Source of the DNA: Stromatinia cepivora
Lineage: Eukaryota > Ascomycota > Leotiomycetes > Helotiales > Sclerotiniaceae
Direction: 5' to 3'
Assembly: GCA_014898415.1 (NCBI GenBank)
Contig: RCTD01000001.1
Location: 310,001-374,000 of the forward strand
Length of the DNA stretch: 64,000 nucleotides
Below are positions 22,544 through 34,470 of this stretch, piece after piece. The notes beneath the pieces were generated by a model. The model was not told the DNA's origin. It searched no databases and saw only the letters and a list, made by a program, of their open reading frames with translations. Positions within the stretch are counted from its first letter, which is position 1, and each line of letters starts with the position of its first letter. The position numbers and the translations under genes were made by a program.

Positions 22544-24174
22544 TTATTTATTCTTGCTCAACTTTCTTCCAAACCAACTTTTTCGCTTTTCTGGTTGAGG
22601 TTTGGCATCTGATTTGGTGATTTCGACGACCGACTTTTGAGGTCCGGAATTTCCACTTGTGATACCAAGGTTAATTGGAGTTCGTGGTGTACTATCTTTG
22701 TTTGCCGGCGGAGGTCCTTGGTTTAAGCCATTAATCTGCTGCCTTCGCATCCCATTTTGCTCATTGATGCCACTTCCGGGTGGAAGGTACTGGGGATTGT
22801 TTCCGAATCCATTGAATCCATATGTCTCCATAGGTTCCTTTGGTGGCTGCGGTAATGCATGAATTCCATCTACTGAACTATTTAAGCTGCTGGGATCGGT
22901 TGAATAACCCGCGGCGTCTGCGGATATTGCGCTACCAGAAGCCGTCGTCACAGTTTCATATGAGTGTTGCTGTCCTCCAGGCGCTGTGTATACACCACTG
23001 TTGAATTGTGGTTCTGATGCTGTTCGAGGATATCGAGATCTGTTTGGGGTATATCCATTACCGGGACCTCCATGATTATCGGTAGTATAATAGCTGTCAG
23101 GCCTCGTCATCCCATTTGATCGCCCATCACCATATTGGCTATTTTGCCTGTAGGATTGTTGTCCTCCTCCATAGTAGCTCTGCTGAGAATATCTTGGTCG
23201 TTCGTCATTGTTCATTTGACTCGCTATAGGATGATCTGTTAGCGTATGTGCGACAGTTGTCAATCCCACGCGCTTGAGGAATAGTCTGTCAAGGATCCAC
23301 AGGAGGATGAAAAACGCTAAAGGATGCGAGATACCAAAATCTCCATTCATTTCATGGAAAAGGTGCTCGGTTGATAGATGGGCATTGGCCAGTGAACACG
23401 GACCACAAGTAGCAGAGAGCAACAGAGAAAAAAACAGGATAAACGGTTGTCTCAAATGTATGTGCAAAAAAATTGCAAATAAGAAAAATGGAAACGAGAA
23501 GAATAATTGGTATGGACTAACCTGCAAAGTAACTGTTTCGACGATTGTATGTTGAGCCCACGTCAGATTCTGTTCAGTAGAAAAGTTAGAATTGCAAGTC
23601 CGAAGTGATGAGCACATATAGGCTTGGGGAGACTAACCAGCTCGTATCATTGATTTCCTCGAAGAATAATTTCCATCAATAGCTGCCTCAAAAGCTCGAA
23701 TCGTATCCAAAGGTCTCTCCCATCTGCTTCTTGTAGGATTTGAACGGTCGGGATCCGCTACGTAAAAATAAGTCAGCGCACAAGATTAATGATATGGTAG
23801 AATAATATGACGAACCGATAGGGTTTCCCTGACTATCTCTATGTTGAATTGCTCGAATAGGTGCTAATGAGGTCGGAACCTCACTTGCAACGGCGGCTAT
23901 AATAATATCGTCAGTCTGCGAATTATGGATTTCATAATCTTTGCGAATCCTCACAAGGTTCTGCTTCCGTCATGGCCAGAGATGGATCGGCTTTGGTATG
24001 AAGTCTCTTTGCTTCTTTCTCTCGATGTGATTCTGTGAGATCAAGTTTCTGTCCACTGCCACTGCTCTTATGAGAATGTAAACTGAAGCCAGAGGAGGTC
24101 TTTGTCCTTGGGCGGTTCCCAGGCCGCTCCTGATTGCCCGGGGGGGAGGGTAGCGGGTGATTTTGGTTTTGCAT
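22544..24174 (-). CDS. DUF2406-type fungal protein, function unknown
   Basis: Four exons on the minus strand (23955-24174, 23816-23896, 23638-23757 and 22544-23223) join in phase to 366 aa. The order of conserved segments fits DUF2406: SHREKEAKRLHTKADPSLAMTEAEPS, then APIRAIQHRDSQGNPIADPDRSNPTRSRWERPLDTIRAFEAA, then a Ser/Tyr/Gln/Gly/Pro-rich disordered half ending in a basic KRKSWFGRKLSKNK tail. The family includes two poorly characterised budding-yeast proteins. The 414-bp intron 23224-23637 is open in frame with the last exon, so a naive start places the protein too short, beginning with an unrelated hydrophobic stretch. The exon set above is preferred because it recovers the conserved N-terminal half. 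Molecular function is not known. Confidence 0.85.
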
Positions 24175-27100
24175 ATTTCTATGTATAAGTCGATAAGTGG
24201 ATGGTGATTATCGCTCTTGTGGGTCTTTTCACAACTTTTGTCAAAAGATCTCGAGCCTTATCTTTGTGAAATCCGGTTGTGGTGGAGATTATCAAGAGGT
24301 TTGAAGGGATATTTGTGGAACTTTGAAATGAGGTTCGCTCGTTTGGTCGTGAACAGTCAAATGTAGGTGGTTGGGAATTGGATGGCTTTATATCAGGATT
24401 AGATATTCGTTTCACAATGTTTGAATTAAGCTTAATGAGAATTATAGCTTGGTGTTATGATGAATGGAACGATTGGTATGGCATGAAATGATTTGAAGAC
24501 GGCCAAAAAATGCGTTTGATGTTATGATTTTTTTTGTAAATCTCCAGATAGATGGATTGATGGATGTTTTCGTTGATGTGAATCAGAACTTTTGTCGGAA
24601 GTGCTGGAGCGAGTGTTTTTGGATTTCCGATGAATGCAGATTTGTTTATGTTTATCTTCCAAGGTTCCCAGCTTTCCTTTAGTCTTTTGAAAAGTACCTG
24701 ATACCTAAGATCGTAAAGGAATCAATGAACTGAGATGAATAAAAGATTGATGAAGGTTTAAAAAAGGATCAAAAGTTTAGAAGAGGTTGAAAAACTAAGA
24801 TTTTGGAAAGGAAGAGAGAGAAAAAGTTTCCAGCAGACTTTTCGCGAGGGGGGGAAGAAAAAGGTTATTAGAGTTAGAATTCAAAATAATACGAAGCATT
24901 CGATGTTAAGCCACTGGAGGGGTTTAGAAAAAGAGAAACCAATATTTATCATCCATCCAGACAAATGAGAAAAGTATATTAGGTACTAAGGTTTTTGATG
25001 ACGAGGAGCTCGTGTCTAGATGTTCGGACCAGTGAATCTATACGAATTTCTTGAGATACCTCATACAGGTACACGTTTTATTCGTTATTTAATCGCAAGC
25101 CAACAAATCTAATCAGTTACCAAGAAGTTGTGCTACGGTAGATAACTTCTCCAAAGGGATGAAGCGATAAAAGAATGATCTACCCATTAATCCTAATAAG
25201 GTTATTTACCCCCCTGGTAAGAATCCTTTTTTTGGTGCTGTACGAGTATCATTGATGTATCTGGTTTCTGGTGCATCCAAAGCATCGAACCAAAGCAAAA
25301 GTAGTAACGACTACCAAAATGTCATAGATAGTCACATTATTTTCTATTTATTTATAGATTTTTCTTCTTCAAAATTCCAGCCAAATCTTTGAAGATCAAG
25401 ATTTCGAATTCGAATTCACGTTCGCTTTTAGCCTAGCTACGATGCTACCAGGTTCCATATTCCAGAATAGTAAAAAGAATACCTACCTACTACACAAAAT
25501 GTATCAGGCACATACCACCCATCAATGCCAACCTAATATCACACAACCAAACCAATACCCGAACCCATCGCATCCATCCTCCATCAGCATAGTTCTATCA
25601 TAAGAAGAATTCCAAGAATCCTGTTTTTCATTTTCGCAAAAACCTGCCCCCACAAAAAATGGTGGTGGCTGAAGAAGACGGTCTCTTTTTCTCTCACCAT
25701 TTCAGATCAGCTCATCGGGGATCGGAATTCTCGGGAGATATTTTGTCTATTCTATCCATAACGTACCAAGTACGAATACAGATTTATATATTATATATGA
25801 CTACCTAGTACCTAGTATATCAATCAATGCATGCATATACCATGCTATACCCCACGCAATTTATTCTCATTATTCTCAGTCTCCTAACCATTATTCCCAA
25901 ATAAACAAATAATACAATAAAAGTTTTACTCGAGTATATAAGACAACCCACCCCCCAATATACATCCCAACCTAACCCCAAAAACTATATACTATAAAAT
26001 AAATCTCTATCACCAACCAATCCATCCACCCATATCCCTTCCCTTCCCCTCCCTCCTTCTCCTCCCCCTAATATTCATTTCAAATTCCCTCTCTTTATAC
26101 CCCATTCCCCCTCCCATACCCTAAACTCAAGAATCCAAATCCTACTCCAAATCACTTCACCACAATCTCATCCCTCACTCAACCCTCAATCATCCATCTC
26201 TCCAACCAACCCTCCAACCATCGCTACTGCATACAAATACCACTCAATCCAATTCAATTCAATAAAAAAGCCAAGTAAAAAGAAAGAAATTCAGCTCGTT
26301 CCAAATTTATATATATATATATATATATATTTGCGGCTTATTTATATATATATATATATATATTGTGTACAAGTATGATGTGATGTGATGATTGATGACT
26401 GATGACTGATGGATGCATGAGGAATACTGTGTTACTATATGATGTTTTGAGAACTGGGAACTGTAGAATAATGAATTGGATATGATGGGATGTGATGCGA
26501 AAGGATGAATGCAAGGGATGAATCTCCACCACAGCTACCTACCTCCTTTCATATGAACACAAAATACGTCCTGAATTCAAATACTGAGTTCGAATCCCAT
26601 CTAATCATACGAAAAGGCTAATGACTGGGTCACTTTGACGGATACGATACTAATATACCTGGATCACTTTCGGGGCGCGGAGTCCGAAGATTTGGGTCCG
26701 GTTTGGGATATCATTCTTCATGTACCGACCGATACCAGTATTTCCGTCTTGACGTCAATGTTCATATCTACTGTATATTCAAGTCATTTTCCATGTACAT
26801 CCATCGCGGGGCTGTCAAATTTCATTGTTTATCAAAAAGTCCTGCTTGGTCTGGAGAGCCTCAGATTAATGTCCCCAGAAATCGGTAAAACGTGCAAACC
26901 ATTGTACAAAAGTTCGATTTTTGTTGTGGAAGCGTAATTAACAGACCAAGAGATTCAGGAGCACATCTGTCCATGTCGTATTGGATGTAATTGTGAAACC
27001 ATTGATCGATAACTCCTGCCTACGTCTAGTGAAGATTTCCACGACGATCCCATATGCACTTTTGATCATATACCCATGCGGCCATTGTGGTGGTTAATTG

Positions 27101-27219
27101 CTTTATTGGTATACTACCAGCAAGGCTGTGCTCATTATTTGCCGCCCCCTTCGAGTGCCCAGATATGGCATATCATCAACCATCCTCCCAGTCCATGCTA
27201 ACAACTCCAAACCAACCAT
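24175..27219. other. Intergenic region, no gene recognised
   Basis: About 3 kb between two minus-strand genes. It holds the DUF2406-gene promoter and leader, C/T-rich tracts (25.5-26.25 kb), paired TA microsatellites, and short open frames (for example 26635-26937) without recognisable protein features. Confidence 0.55.
26307..26363. repeat. Paired (TA)n microsatellites
   Basis: Two TA tracts (about 26307-26331 and 26342-26363) flank a 10-bp unique core TTGCGGCTTA. Together they can form a large AT hairpin. Confidence 0.85.
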
Positions 27220-28028
27220 TTATACCGATGATGGGTACAACATGATGCGAACGGATGCGCCGAATGACTTAGGTGGGAGGTTTTGTCTGAATCGTGCACG
27301 TACAACACCGGAGTTTCCTTTGGTATATATCAGTATTTAGATTCCAATGGAAAGTAGATAAATCTCTCATACCGTGTGGTCTAGCGATCTTGCCCCAGAT
27401 AACTCTAATCTTTGATCCTCTAACCTCCTTTGATGCACGGTAAACGAAAGCAACCTTCTTTCCGCAGTAGAAGCTGTATATTCATTAGAATCGAGAAACA
27501 TTCGAATATGGCGATAAAACCTACTTGGCAGCCTCGGTGTTGTTGACACCCTCGATTTGGATCAAGCTGGTGCCTGGGGTGGTGTTGCGCTTGCCGCGTT
27601 GGTAGCTCAAATGGCGTCCCCTGAAGTTATCCATATCAGTATATGTCCAATAAGTCCGTGATAAAAAAACCATCTCGGTCATATCCATCTTTGCGTTGCC
27701 AAAATGTCCTGTGCCATTCTCTTCCCTCCTTTCGCACTTCTCAATCTTCATACTGCCATTCGAGCCATTCGAGTCCAGAGCATGTTCGCTGATCGGAATA
27801 AATTGTAAACTTACTTAACATAGACTAGAAACACACAAATGTCAGCAATTGATTCTAGCATAAAATTGTCGCAGCGACTCAAACACAACAAGTCTCCCTG
27901 TCTCTTTAGGAATACTGCAACTTCGATGTTTCCCCAACTGCTCCCCCCTCTTCCAAACCCCATGTACACCAGCCAATGCTATCTCAAAATCAGGGAAACT
28001 CACGTCTGTGTCCGGCTTCGGTAGGCAT
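27220..28028 (-). CDS. RPL33: 60S ribosomal protein eL33 (RPL33 / mammalian RPL35A)
   Basis: Large-subunit ribosomal protein. Five exons on the minus strand: 28004-28028, a 10-nt exon 27815-27824, 27525-27620, 27373-27473 and 27220-27317. They join to 109 aa, the normal family length. The protein reads [39 protein letters not shown].., then [34 protein letters not shown], then [31 protein letters not shown]. All are hallmark eL33 segments, including the C-terminal ML-Y-P-S. The 10-nt exon supplies L-Y-V of LYVKG and is required to keep frame. No single open frame covers the protein, so it is easily missed. AAACCCTAG lies about 105 bp upstream of the start. Confidence 0.96.
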
Positions 28029-29570
28029 TTTGGCGAAAGTCTCTCGTGGATTTGAGAGGGAAGACTTCGTTCGGTTGGCGTTAATGTTGTCGGCGTCGAG
28101 AATGTTTTTTTCGTTCCTCCAAATTCAGCAGCAAACCCTAGAAGTTTAGCGAAAAACTAGGGCTGTCAGAATTGATGACTAATCATAAAACGTGATTCAT
28201 TTTTGTCTGAAATTTAAGGCCTTCAATGGCGGGGCTTGCTTCGAGCGGAAGAATTCTGGAAATAAGTTCCGATGTATTTATTTCGCATTCGCATCATAGA
28301 AGGAACAGATGAAAGTAAGTGTCACCAGTACCTGTCGCTGTAGTTGTCGAGGGGGCTACGGAATGAGAATTGTCAATATTAATCATCGTTGAAGCTATAT
28401 AAAGGCTGTTTCGCCGGTTATTTGAAGATCCTTTTTCCTCATCCTCTTCGGCTTTTTTCAGTGCGAGATTAGAAGCGTTTGCTTGTAAAAGTGTAGAAGT
28501 TAGCAAAGGAGGTATGAATGTTCACGCAATTTTCTGTCTATTAGTTGATGGTTTAAACCCCGAGATGATCTTCCCGAGCTTGCCTTTTCAAAATCATGAG
28601 TAAAGTGATGTAACCATAAGAAAATGGGTGGAGAGGATCTAATGATTTGTTCCATATTGGATGAAAACTCTGGTCCCAAGTACCTGGCATAACACATTCA
28701 CTGAATTCCAGCCGAAACTCACAAAAACAAATCATCCATGCCCCGAGTACGGAAGCAACAGTCTAGAGCTTCAAGTGATCATCAGATGGTAGGTTTGCCA
28801 TTCGGGTTATTACCCCCTTTTTGATATCAATATCACTTTCGTAACAAGTACCTTGACAACCATAGTAATGTAATAATAATTTGAGGACACTCCCTCCTTG
28901 AAGGGATTTATCAGCATTTTGTGAAGGTTCACCGGGCTTTACGATGTAATATGCTTTATAATCGGACCCGTAAGAAATGGAAGCAGCCAGCCTTTCAAAA
29001 CTTTATGAGGGTTTTGTCGGTGATAAATGAGGGGCCTCGGGCCTTGTTAAGTACTCTGGAACTTGGAAGGTAGAAAGAAGAAGTTCATGTTGTTCATGTG
29101 CGACTCCTCTCAGTACTCTCAGGAGGCTATCAGACAACCACCAAGCATTACATCATAAATCTAAGAAGTCTTCCGAGTTCTAAACAGTGAATTAATCAAT
29201 ATATCTATATATTTATATAGGTAGGATTCAAGAAAGAATCAGCCTAATTCAATCATACATCTGAAAGTTAAACCCCTTTAACAAATATGAAAGGTTGGGC
29301 ATTGATATATTGAAAATAGACATCTCTTTTAAGGTTCGGAGGCTATCCGGAAATACTTCTCGTCCGTCACACGTCGTCCCATCAATCTTAGCGGGGTCGA
29401 GTCTTTCATCAAAAGCGGACAAACCCAACATTTTTCTCAAGCTTCTCTTACAACTTACAACTTACAACTTTCAATCCTTCTTCATTTAAAAGTCTCGTTG
29501 ATCTTTAGCAAAAATTTGACTGTTCCTCCCTTTCTTCCTTATTTTACATACCACAAGCAACACATATACA
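28029..29570. other. Divergent intergenic region between RPL33 and ZWF1
   Basis: 1.5 kb holding the RPL33 promoter (with telo-box-like elements), the ZWF1 promoter and leaders. A minus-strand open frame at 28294-28506 (NASNLALKKAEEDEEKG..) has mildly protein-like composition, but I cannot connect it to a gene. Confidence 0.55.
28133..28162 (-). promoter_or_regulatory. Telo-box-like elements upstream of RPL33
   Basis: AAACCCTAG at 28133-28141 (minus-strand reading CTAGGGTTT), about 105 bp upstream of the RPL33 ATG. A second CTAGGG lies at 28157-28162. Position and core match the element upstream of RPL11 in this window. Binding by a Tbf1/Rap1-type factor is inference. Confidence 0.5.
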
Positions 29571-31534
29571 ATGGCCGACACTGTTATCAAACCAGAAGAG
29601 TCTGGCAATGCTGGGTAAGTTGGGGGTTCATTTCATCATACCAACCTACTTCACTCAGAGCCATTCCCCTCAACCAAGCTTATCACATATGCGAAATATA
29701 CACATTAAGAGGGCTAATCCGAGTTCCTCGAGCTCTGATGAAATTCTTACTTTCCATTCTTCATCCAGACATCTCAATCCCGTGTGATCCGAGTCATTAC
29801 TGATTGTATTTGCCCCACTACAGATCTCTCGAACTGAAGGACAACACTGTTATCATTGTTTTGGGGGCATCCGGTGATCTTGCAAAGAAGAAGACTGTAA
29901 GGAAACTCGTATCAATTGAGTCTTTTTCTCGCTAACATACATGATAATAGTTCCCAGCTCTTTTCGGTCTCGTAAGTGGTGCAAGATACCTCTAACCAAG
30001 GAATTCAGTATTAATACCACTATAGTATCGTAACCAATTCCTTCCAAAAGATGTCAGAATCATTGGATATGCGCGAACAAAGATGGACCACGAGGAATAT
30101 ATTAAGAGAGTCAGATCATATATCAAGACCCCCACCAAAGATATGGAACAGCAACTTCAAGAATTCTGCGACATCTGCACATACATTTCTGGGCAATACG
30201 ATAAGCCAGAGGGTTTCATCGAGTTACGAAAACACTGCGAGGAGTTCGAGAAGGGAAGAAAAGAAGCCAACAGAATCTTCTACATGGCCTTACCTCCGTC
30301 TGTCTTCACTACTGTTTCCCAACAATTGAAAGCAAACGCCTATCCAGAAACTGGTGTTGCAAGAATCATTGTACGATTCCGGATTCCCCTAATCGATTGG
30401 CGATTGCTAATAACTTCTAGGTTGAGAAGCCATTTGGAAAGGATTTGGGAAGTTCCCGCGAGTTGCAAAAGGCATTGGAGCCAAATTGGAAGGAAGATGA
30501 GATCTTCCGTATTGATCATTACCTTGGAAAGGAAATGGTTAAGAACATTTTGATTTTGAGATTTGGTAACGAATTTTTTGGTGCTACATGGAACAGAAAT
30601 CACATTGATAATGTTCAAATTACATTCAAGGAGCCTTTTGGAACCGAGGGCCGAGGGGGTTATTTTGACGAATTCGGTATCATTAGAGATGTTATGCAAA
30701 ACCATCTTCTACAAGTCCTCACCCTCCTCGCCATGGAGAGACCAATTTCATTCTCTGCTGAGGATGTTCGAGACGAAAAGGTTCGAGTCCTTCGTGGTAT
30801 CCCAGCAATCGAGCCAAAGAATGTCATCATTGGTCAATATGGGAAATCTTTAGATGGAAACAAGCCTTCTTACAAGGAAGATGACACAGTACCCAAGGAT
30901 TCAAGATGCCCAACTTTCTGTGCCATGGTCGCATACATCAAGAACGAGCGATGGGATGGTGTACCATTTATCTTGAAGGCTGGTAAGGCTCTTAACGAAC
31001 AAAAGACTGAGATCAGAATTCAATTTAAGGATGTCACCTCTGGTATCTTCAAAGATATTCCAAGAAACGAGCTTGTTATGCGCATTCAACCAAACGAGAG
31101 TGTTTATATTAAGATGAACTCCAAATTGCCAGGTTTGAGCATGCAAACTGTTGTTACCGAACTCGACTTAACTTACCGCCGACGATTCTCGGATCTTAAG
31201 ATCCCAGAAGCATACGAATCTCTCATTCTTGATGCTCTTAAGGGTGATCACTCCAACTTTGTTCGTGATGATGAACTTGATGCAAGTTGGAGAATCTTCA
31301 CACCACTCTTACATTACCTTGACGACAACAAGGAGATTATCCCTATGGAATACCCATACGGTAAGAAATCTTGACATAACATTTCCTCCCCTGACTCAAC
31401 ATAAAACTAATCACATAATAGGCTCTCGTGGACCCGCTGTCTTGGATGACTTCACATCTTCTTATGGTTATAAGTTCAGCGACGCAGCTGGTTACCAATG
31501 GCCAACCACACAAACCGCTCCAAACAAGCTCTAA
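29571..31534 (+). CDS. ZWF1: Glucose-6-phosphate 1-dehydrogenase
   Basis: Cytosolic NADP-dependent oxidation of glucose-6-phosphate, the entry step of the pentose phosphate pathway and a main NADPH source. Six exons (29571-29614, 29824-29896, 29951-29971, 30026-30370, 30421-31360 and 31422-31534) give 511 aa. The NADP-binding fingerprint GASGDLAKKKTFPALF is at residues 29-44, the substrate segment EKPFGKD at 163-169, and the active-site signature RIDHYLGKE at 191-199 with its catalytic His at about 194. Later family blocks include RFGNEFF, RGGYFDEFGIIRDVMQNHLLQ, and the C-terminal Y-G-S-R-G-P. The third exon is only 21 nt (FPALFGL). All introns are GT-AG, 50-210 bp. The 5'-clustered small exons make the N-terminus easy to mis-annotate. 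Confidence 0.97.
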
Positions 31535-33021
31535 AATGATTGTTAGTGGGCGCTACATGACAAACTAGATACCTGGTATGAAGGCATGAAATTGATAGAT
31601 AGATACGAGAATTCATGAAGGATTTCCATACACATGTTTGGATGGTGGTTTCCCTCATATCTTGTGATAGCTGAATGAAAAGCTTCTTCTACATAATGAA
31701 TGAAGATATCCTGAATACTTGTAATAAATTTGGATTAAGCTTCTGTGGCAATAAGATGTGATCGAGATGTATGTATGCATCGTACTTCCCCGTCTGTACT
31801 CTGATTATTCGAACTCGACCTTGCTCACGAGGAAGTCCGCATATCTAAAATCACCCAAGTCCCTTAACAATTTTGTCTCTCTCATTCAAGGAGTTCCTTG
31901 AAAGTATGGTGTGAGAAGAGCGTTGCTGGGTTCAGGCTTTAGCGGATTTGATGATGTAAAATGAGGTAGGTTTAAGGTATTCAGGATGTATAGTATGTAG
32001 ATAGGTAGGTAGGTAGGTAGATGGGTAATTTCGGTGTAATATTATTATTATATATTCTATTCTGTCCTTTCTCTGAATGTTGTTATTGTGGATGGATGGG
32101 TGGGTGGATGGGTGGATGCATGGTGATGGTGTATTGTGGTGTTTTATGTATATGTGTGGCGCGGAAAGAAGGAAGGAAAGAAAGAGTTGTTGGTGGTGGT
32201 GTTTTTGATGAGTTTTTATATTAGATAGATGAATATATATATATTCATATGTATGTGTGTGTGTGTGTGCTTCTTCATAAGTAAATATATTGAGATTTTA
32301 TAGGAATGAAGGTATGGCTAGAATAATAAACAAATACTATTTACAATTATTTTTATGGATATAACAACATAACAGAGAACGCAGAAAAAACACGAGAGCA
32401 GAATACGGATTCAATGCTTTTCAAGGATTCAATTACTACAATGTGAAGAGTTGTGGAAAAGAGAAGGAATAGATATATATCTACAGCCAGCCGCTTTTAC
32501 AGATGACTTTTGAGGGCTCCTATAGGATCACATATTGGATGAATTCGCATTATTTTATTCTATGGGTGGATTTTGATACACTATAGCCAGTGAATGAGTA
32601 GTGAGTTCTAAGATGCCGTTTGAGATGGGTATAGAGGTCTTCTACTTGCGAATACTGTCTGAAATTCGGAAAGTAATTATACGATGTAATTAATTCTTTG
32701 AATTCTTAATATCCGGGAATGGGGATTCATTTCTGGACTTGGTTGATAGGTAGGTAGATAGAAAGATAGAAGAAAAGCATTTGAGGGTTCGAATAGCTAT
32801 AGGGGAAACTGGGGATGCTCTTCTTAACATTTGGTATACAGTAACCGTGCACTTAAAAACGCGTAAATTTCGCGAATTGAATTTCAACTCTTTTTATTAT
32901 TTATTTATCAATGGTATTATAATGTATTTCTAGAACTTTGAATATTGAAAGGGAGCTAGCTTTTAAGTATTTTACTCCATATTTATATGGCAAAATTATT
33001 GGTAAAGTTTTTAATGACTTT
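31535..33021. other. Intergenic region and left edge of the AT-rich isochore
   Basis: 1.5 kb with GGTA/GGAT microsatellites (about 32.0 kb). Base composition changes near 32.88 kb to almost pure A/T. No gene is recognised. Confidence 0.6.
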
Positions 33022-34036
33022 AATCCTTATTGTATTATAATTGATCTCAATCTCGAAGCGCGAATCGTTTGTTATATTCTATAATAAGATATATTATATA
33101 ATAAAGGAATAAATCTACTTTATACTTTTCAAATTAGATCTTATATAGAAAGAGAAGAATATATATTAATTCGATATATTTGATTATATCCAAAATCAAT
33201 TTATATATAAACAAAACAATTATAAGCCTTAAATATAATATTTTTATTATTAAAAAGATTTTGAAGATTTATAGAATTATTAATTGGAAATGTAAAAAGG
33301 GGCTGGAATTTATTTAGATATATATATTCAAATAGTTTATATGGTATCTAGTATATAGGGAATTGATAATGAAGAAATAGAGATTAATTATATAAAGCGA
33401 TAAGTATTTTATAGAGTGGGGGCAAGATAAAAGAAAAGAATAATACTTCTGTATTCCTATTCAAAAATAAGAATTTAAAATGATTCAAATATATAATATA
33501 AATAAGAATATAAAGGTTATGGTTTAAAGAGACTTTTAGGATCTTGAAAAAAGCAATCTATATATAATAGATAGAGATTTTGAGAATAAGAAATATGGAT
33601 ATAACACCAATTTATATCTCGAGGTCCTTAATACTAAAATAGGCTCTGTTTTTGAAAGATTAGGTCCAAAATATAAATTTATATAGAATAATGTTTCTAT
33701 TTATTATACCCATAAAGTATAGGATTGGTTTCAAAAGAAAAGGATCCTAATATTGAAGGATTGGCTTTCTTATTCTCCTGATTTCAATTCTATTGAATAT
33801 ATTTGGTAGGTTTTAAAAATAAGGTTATATGAAATATTTTCTGATATTGTAATCGACAAAAGCGAATCGGAATATGTTAGATAAAGGTTAAAAAGTTGTT
33901 TATAAATAGTTTAGAATATATTAGATCAAGAATTATTTAATAAATTAGGAGTGAGTATATCTAATAGAATTGAAACTTGTATCGTAACAGGGGGTTGGTA
34001 TACAAAATATTGATTAATTATGGGGCAATAAGGATT
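33022..34036 (+). mobile_element. RIP-degraded Tc1/mariner-type DNA transposon
   Basis: Inverted ends: AATCCTTATTG at 33022 matches, inverted, CAATAAGGATT ending 34036. About 25 bp at each end correspond if C-to-T changes are allowed. Between them a broken plus-strand frame shows DDE_3 (Tc1-like) transposase features: RDFENKKYGY, then about 33.67-33.72 kb NNVSIYYTHKV-DWF (normally QDNASIHT..KV-DWF), then KDWLSYSPDFNSIEYIW (normally DWP-YSPDLNPIE-IW), and a terminal GGWYTKY. The second catalytic Asp has become Asn (G-to-A) and several Gln/Trp codons are stops. It is a dead copy. It sits exactly where normal composition gives way to the AT-rich isochore. Confidence 0.8.
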
Positions 34037-34470
34037 TGAATTTTTTTGGGGAATAATATAAATATAGAATTTTAATATATTTAAATTTTAGATTATAATA
34101 ATTAATGGTTGATTTTATAAGATAAAGCGAGTTCTTGGTGTTTTGACCGCTACATTCGGCGGGCTTCGTTGCTGTTTTACACAGTCTCAGTATGCGCTAA
34201 TAACATTATTCATGTGCATCAATGCAAATTCCAATTCCACCAAAATTCATGATCCTTATCCATTACTATTTCCTGTCTCTTATTTTCAACAATACCATTC
34301 TAATTAAGACAGAGCCAAAATGGCTGTATTCAAGTTATTTAAACCATGGTCTTTCCATTTCTCATTTCCTCGACATTTTTCTATTTCAATCAGCAATATA
34401 CCTTCATTTATATACAAACTATTTTCAATTTACCTTTTTTTTTTATCTTTCAAATCTTTTAATATTGATT

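Noticed and set aside
23224..23617. Hydrophobic N-terminal extension of the DUF2406 protein
   Set aside because: This is a retained intron in frame; upstream exons supply the conserved N-terminal half with proper splice sites.
26575..26610. GTTCGAATCCC resembling a tRNA B box
   Set aside because: No A box, no acceptor stem and no cloverleaf could be formed around it.
26635..26937. 100-codon open frame (+)
   Set aside because: No recognisable motif, no splice or leader context, and composition like surrounding intergenic DNA.
28294..28506. 70-codon minus-strand open frame between RPL33 and ZWF1
   Set aside because: Mildly protein-like but no start, splice context or family; not listed as a gene.
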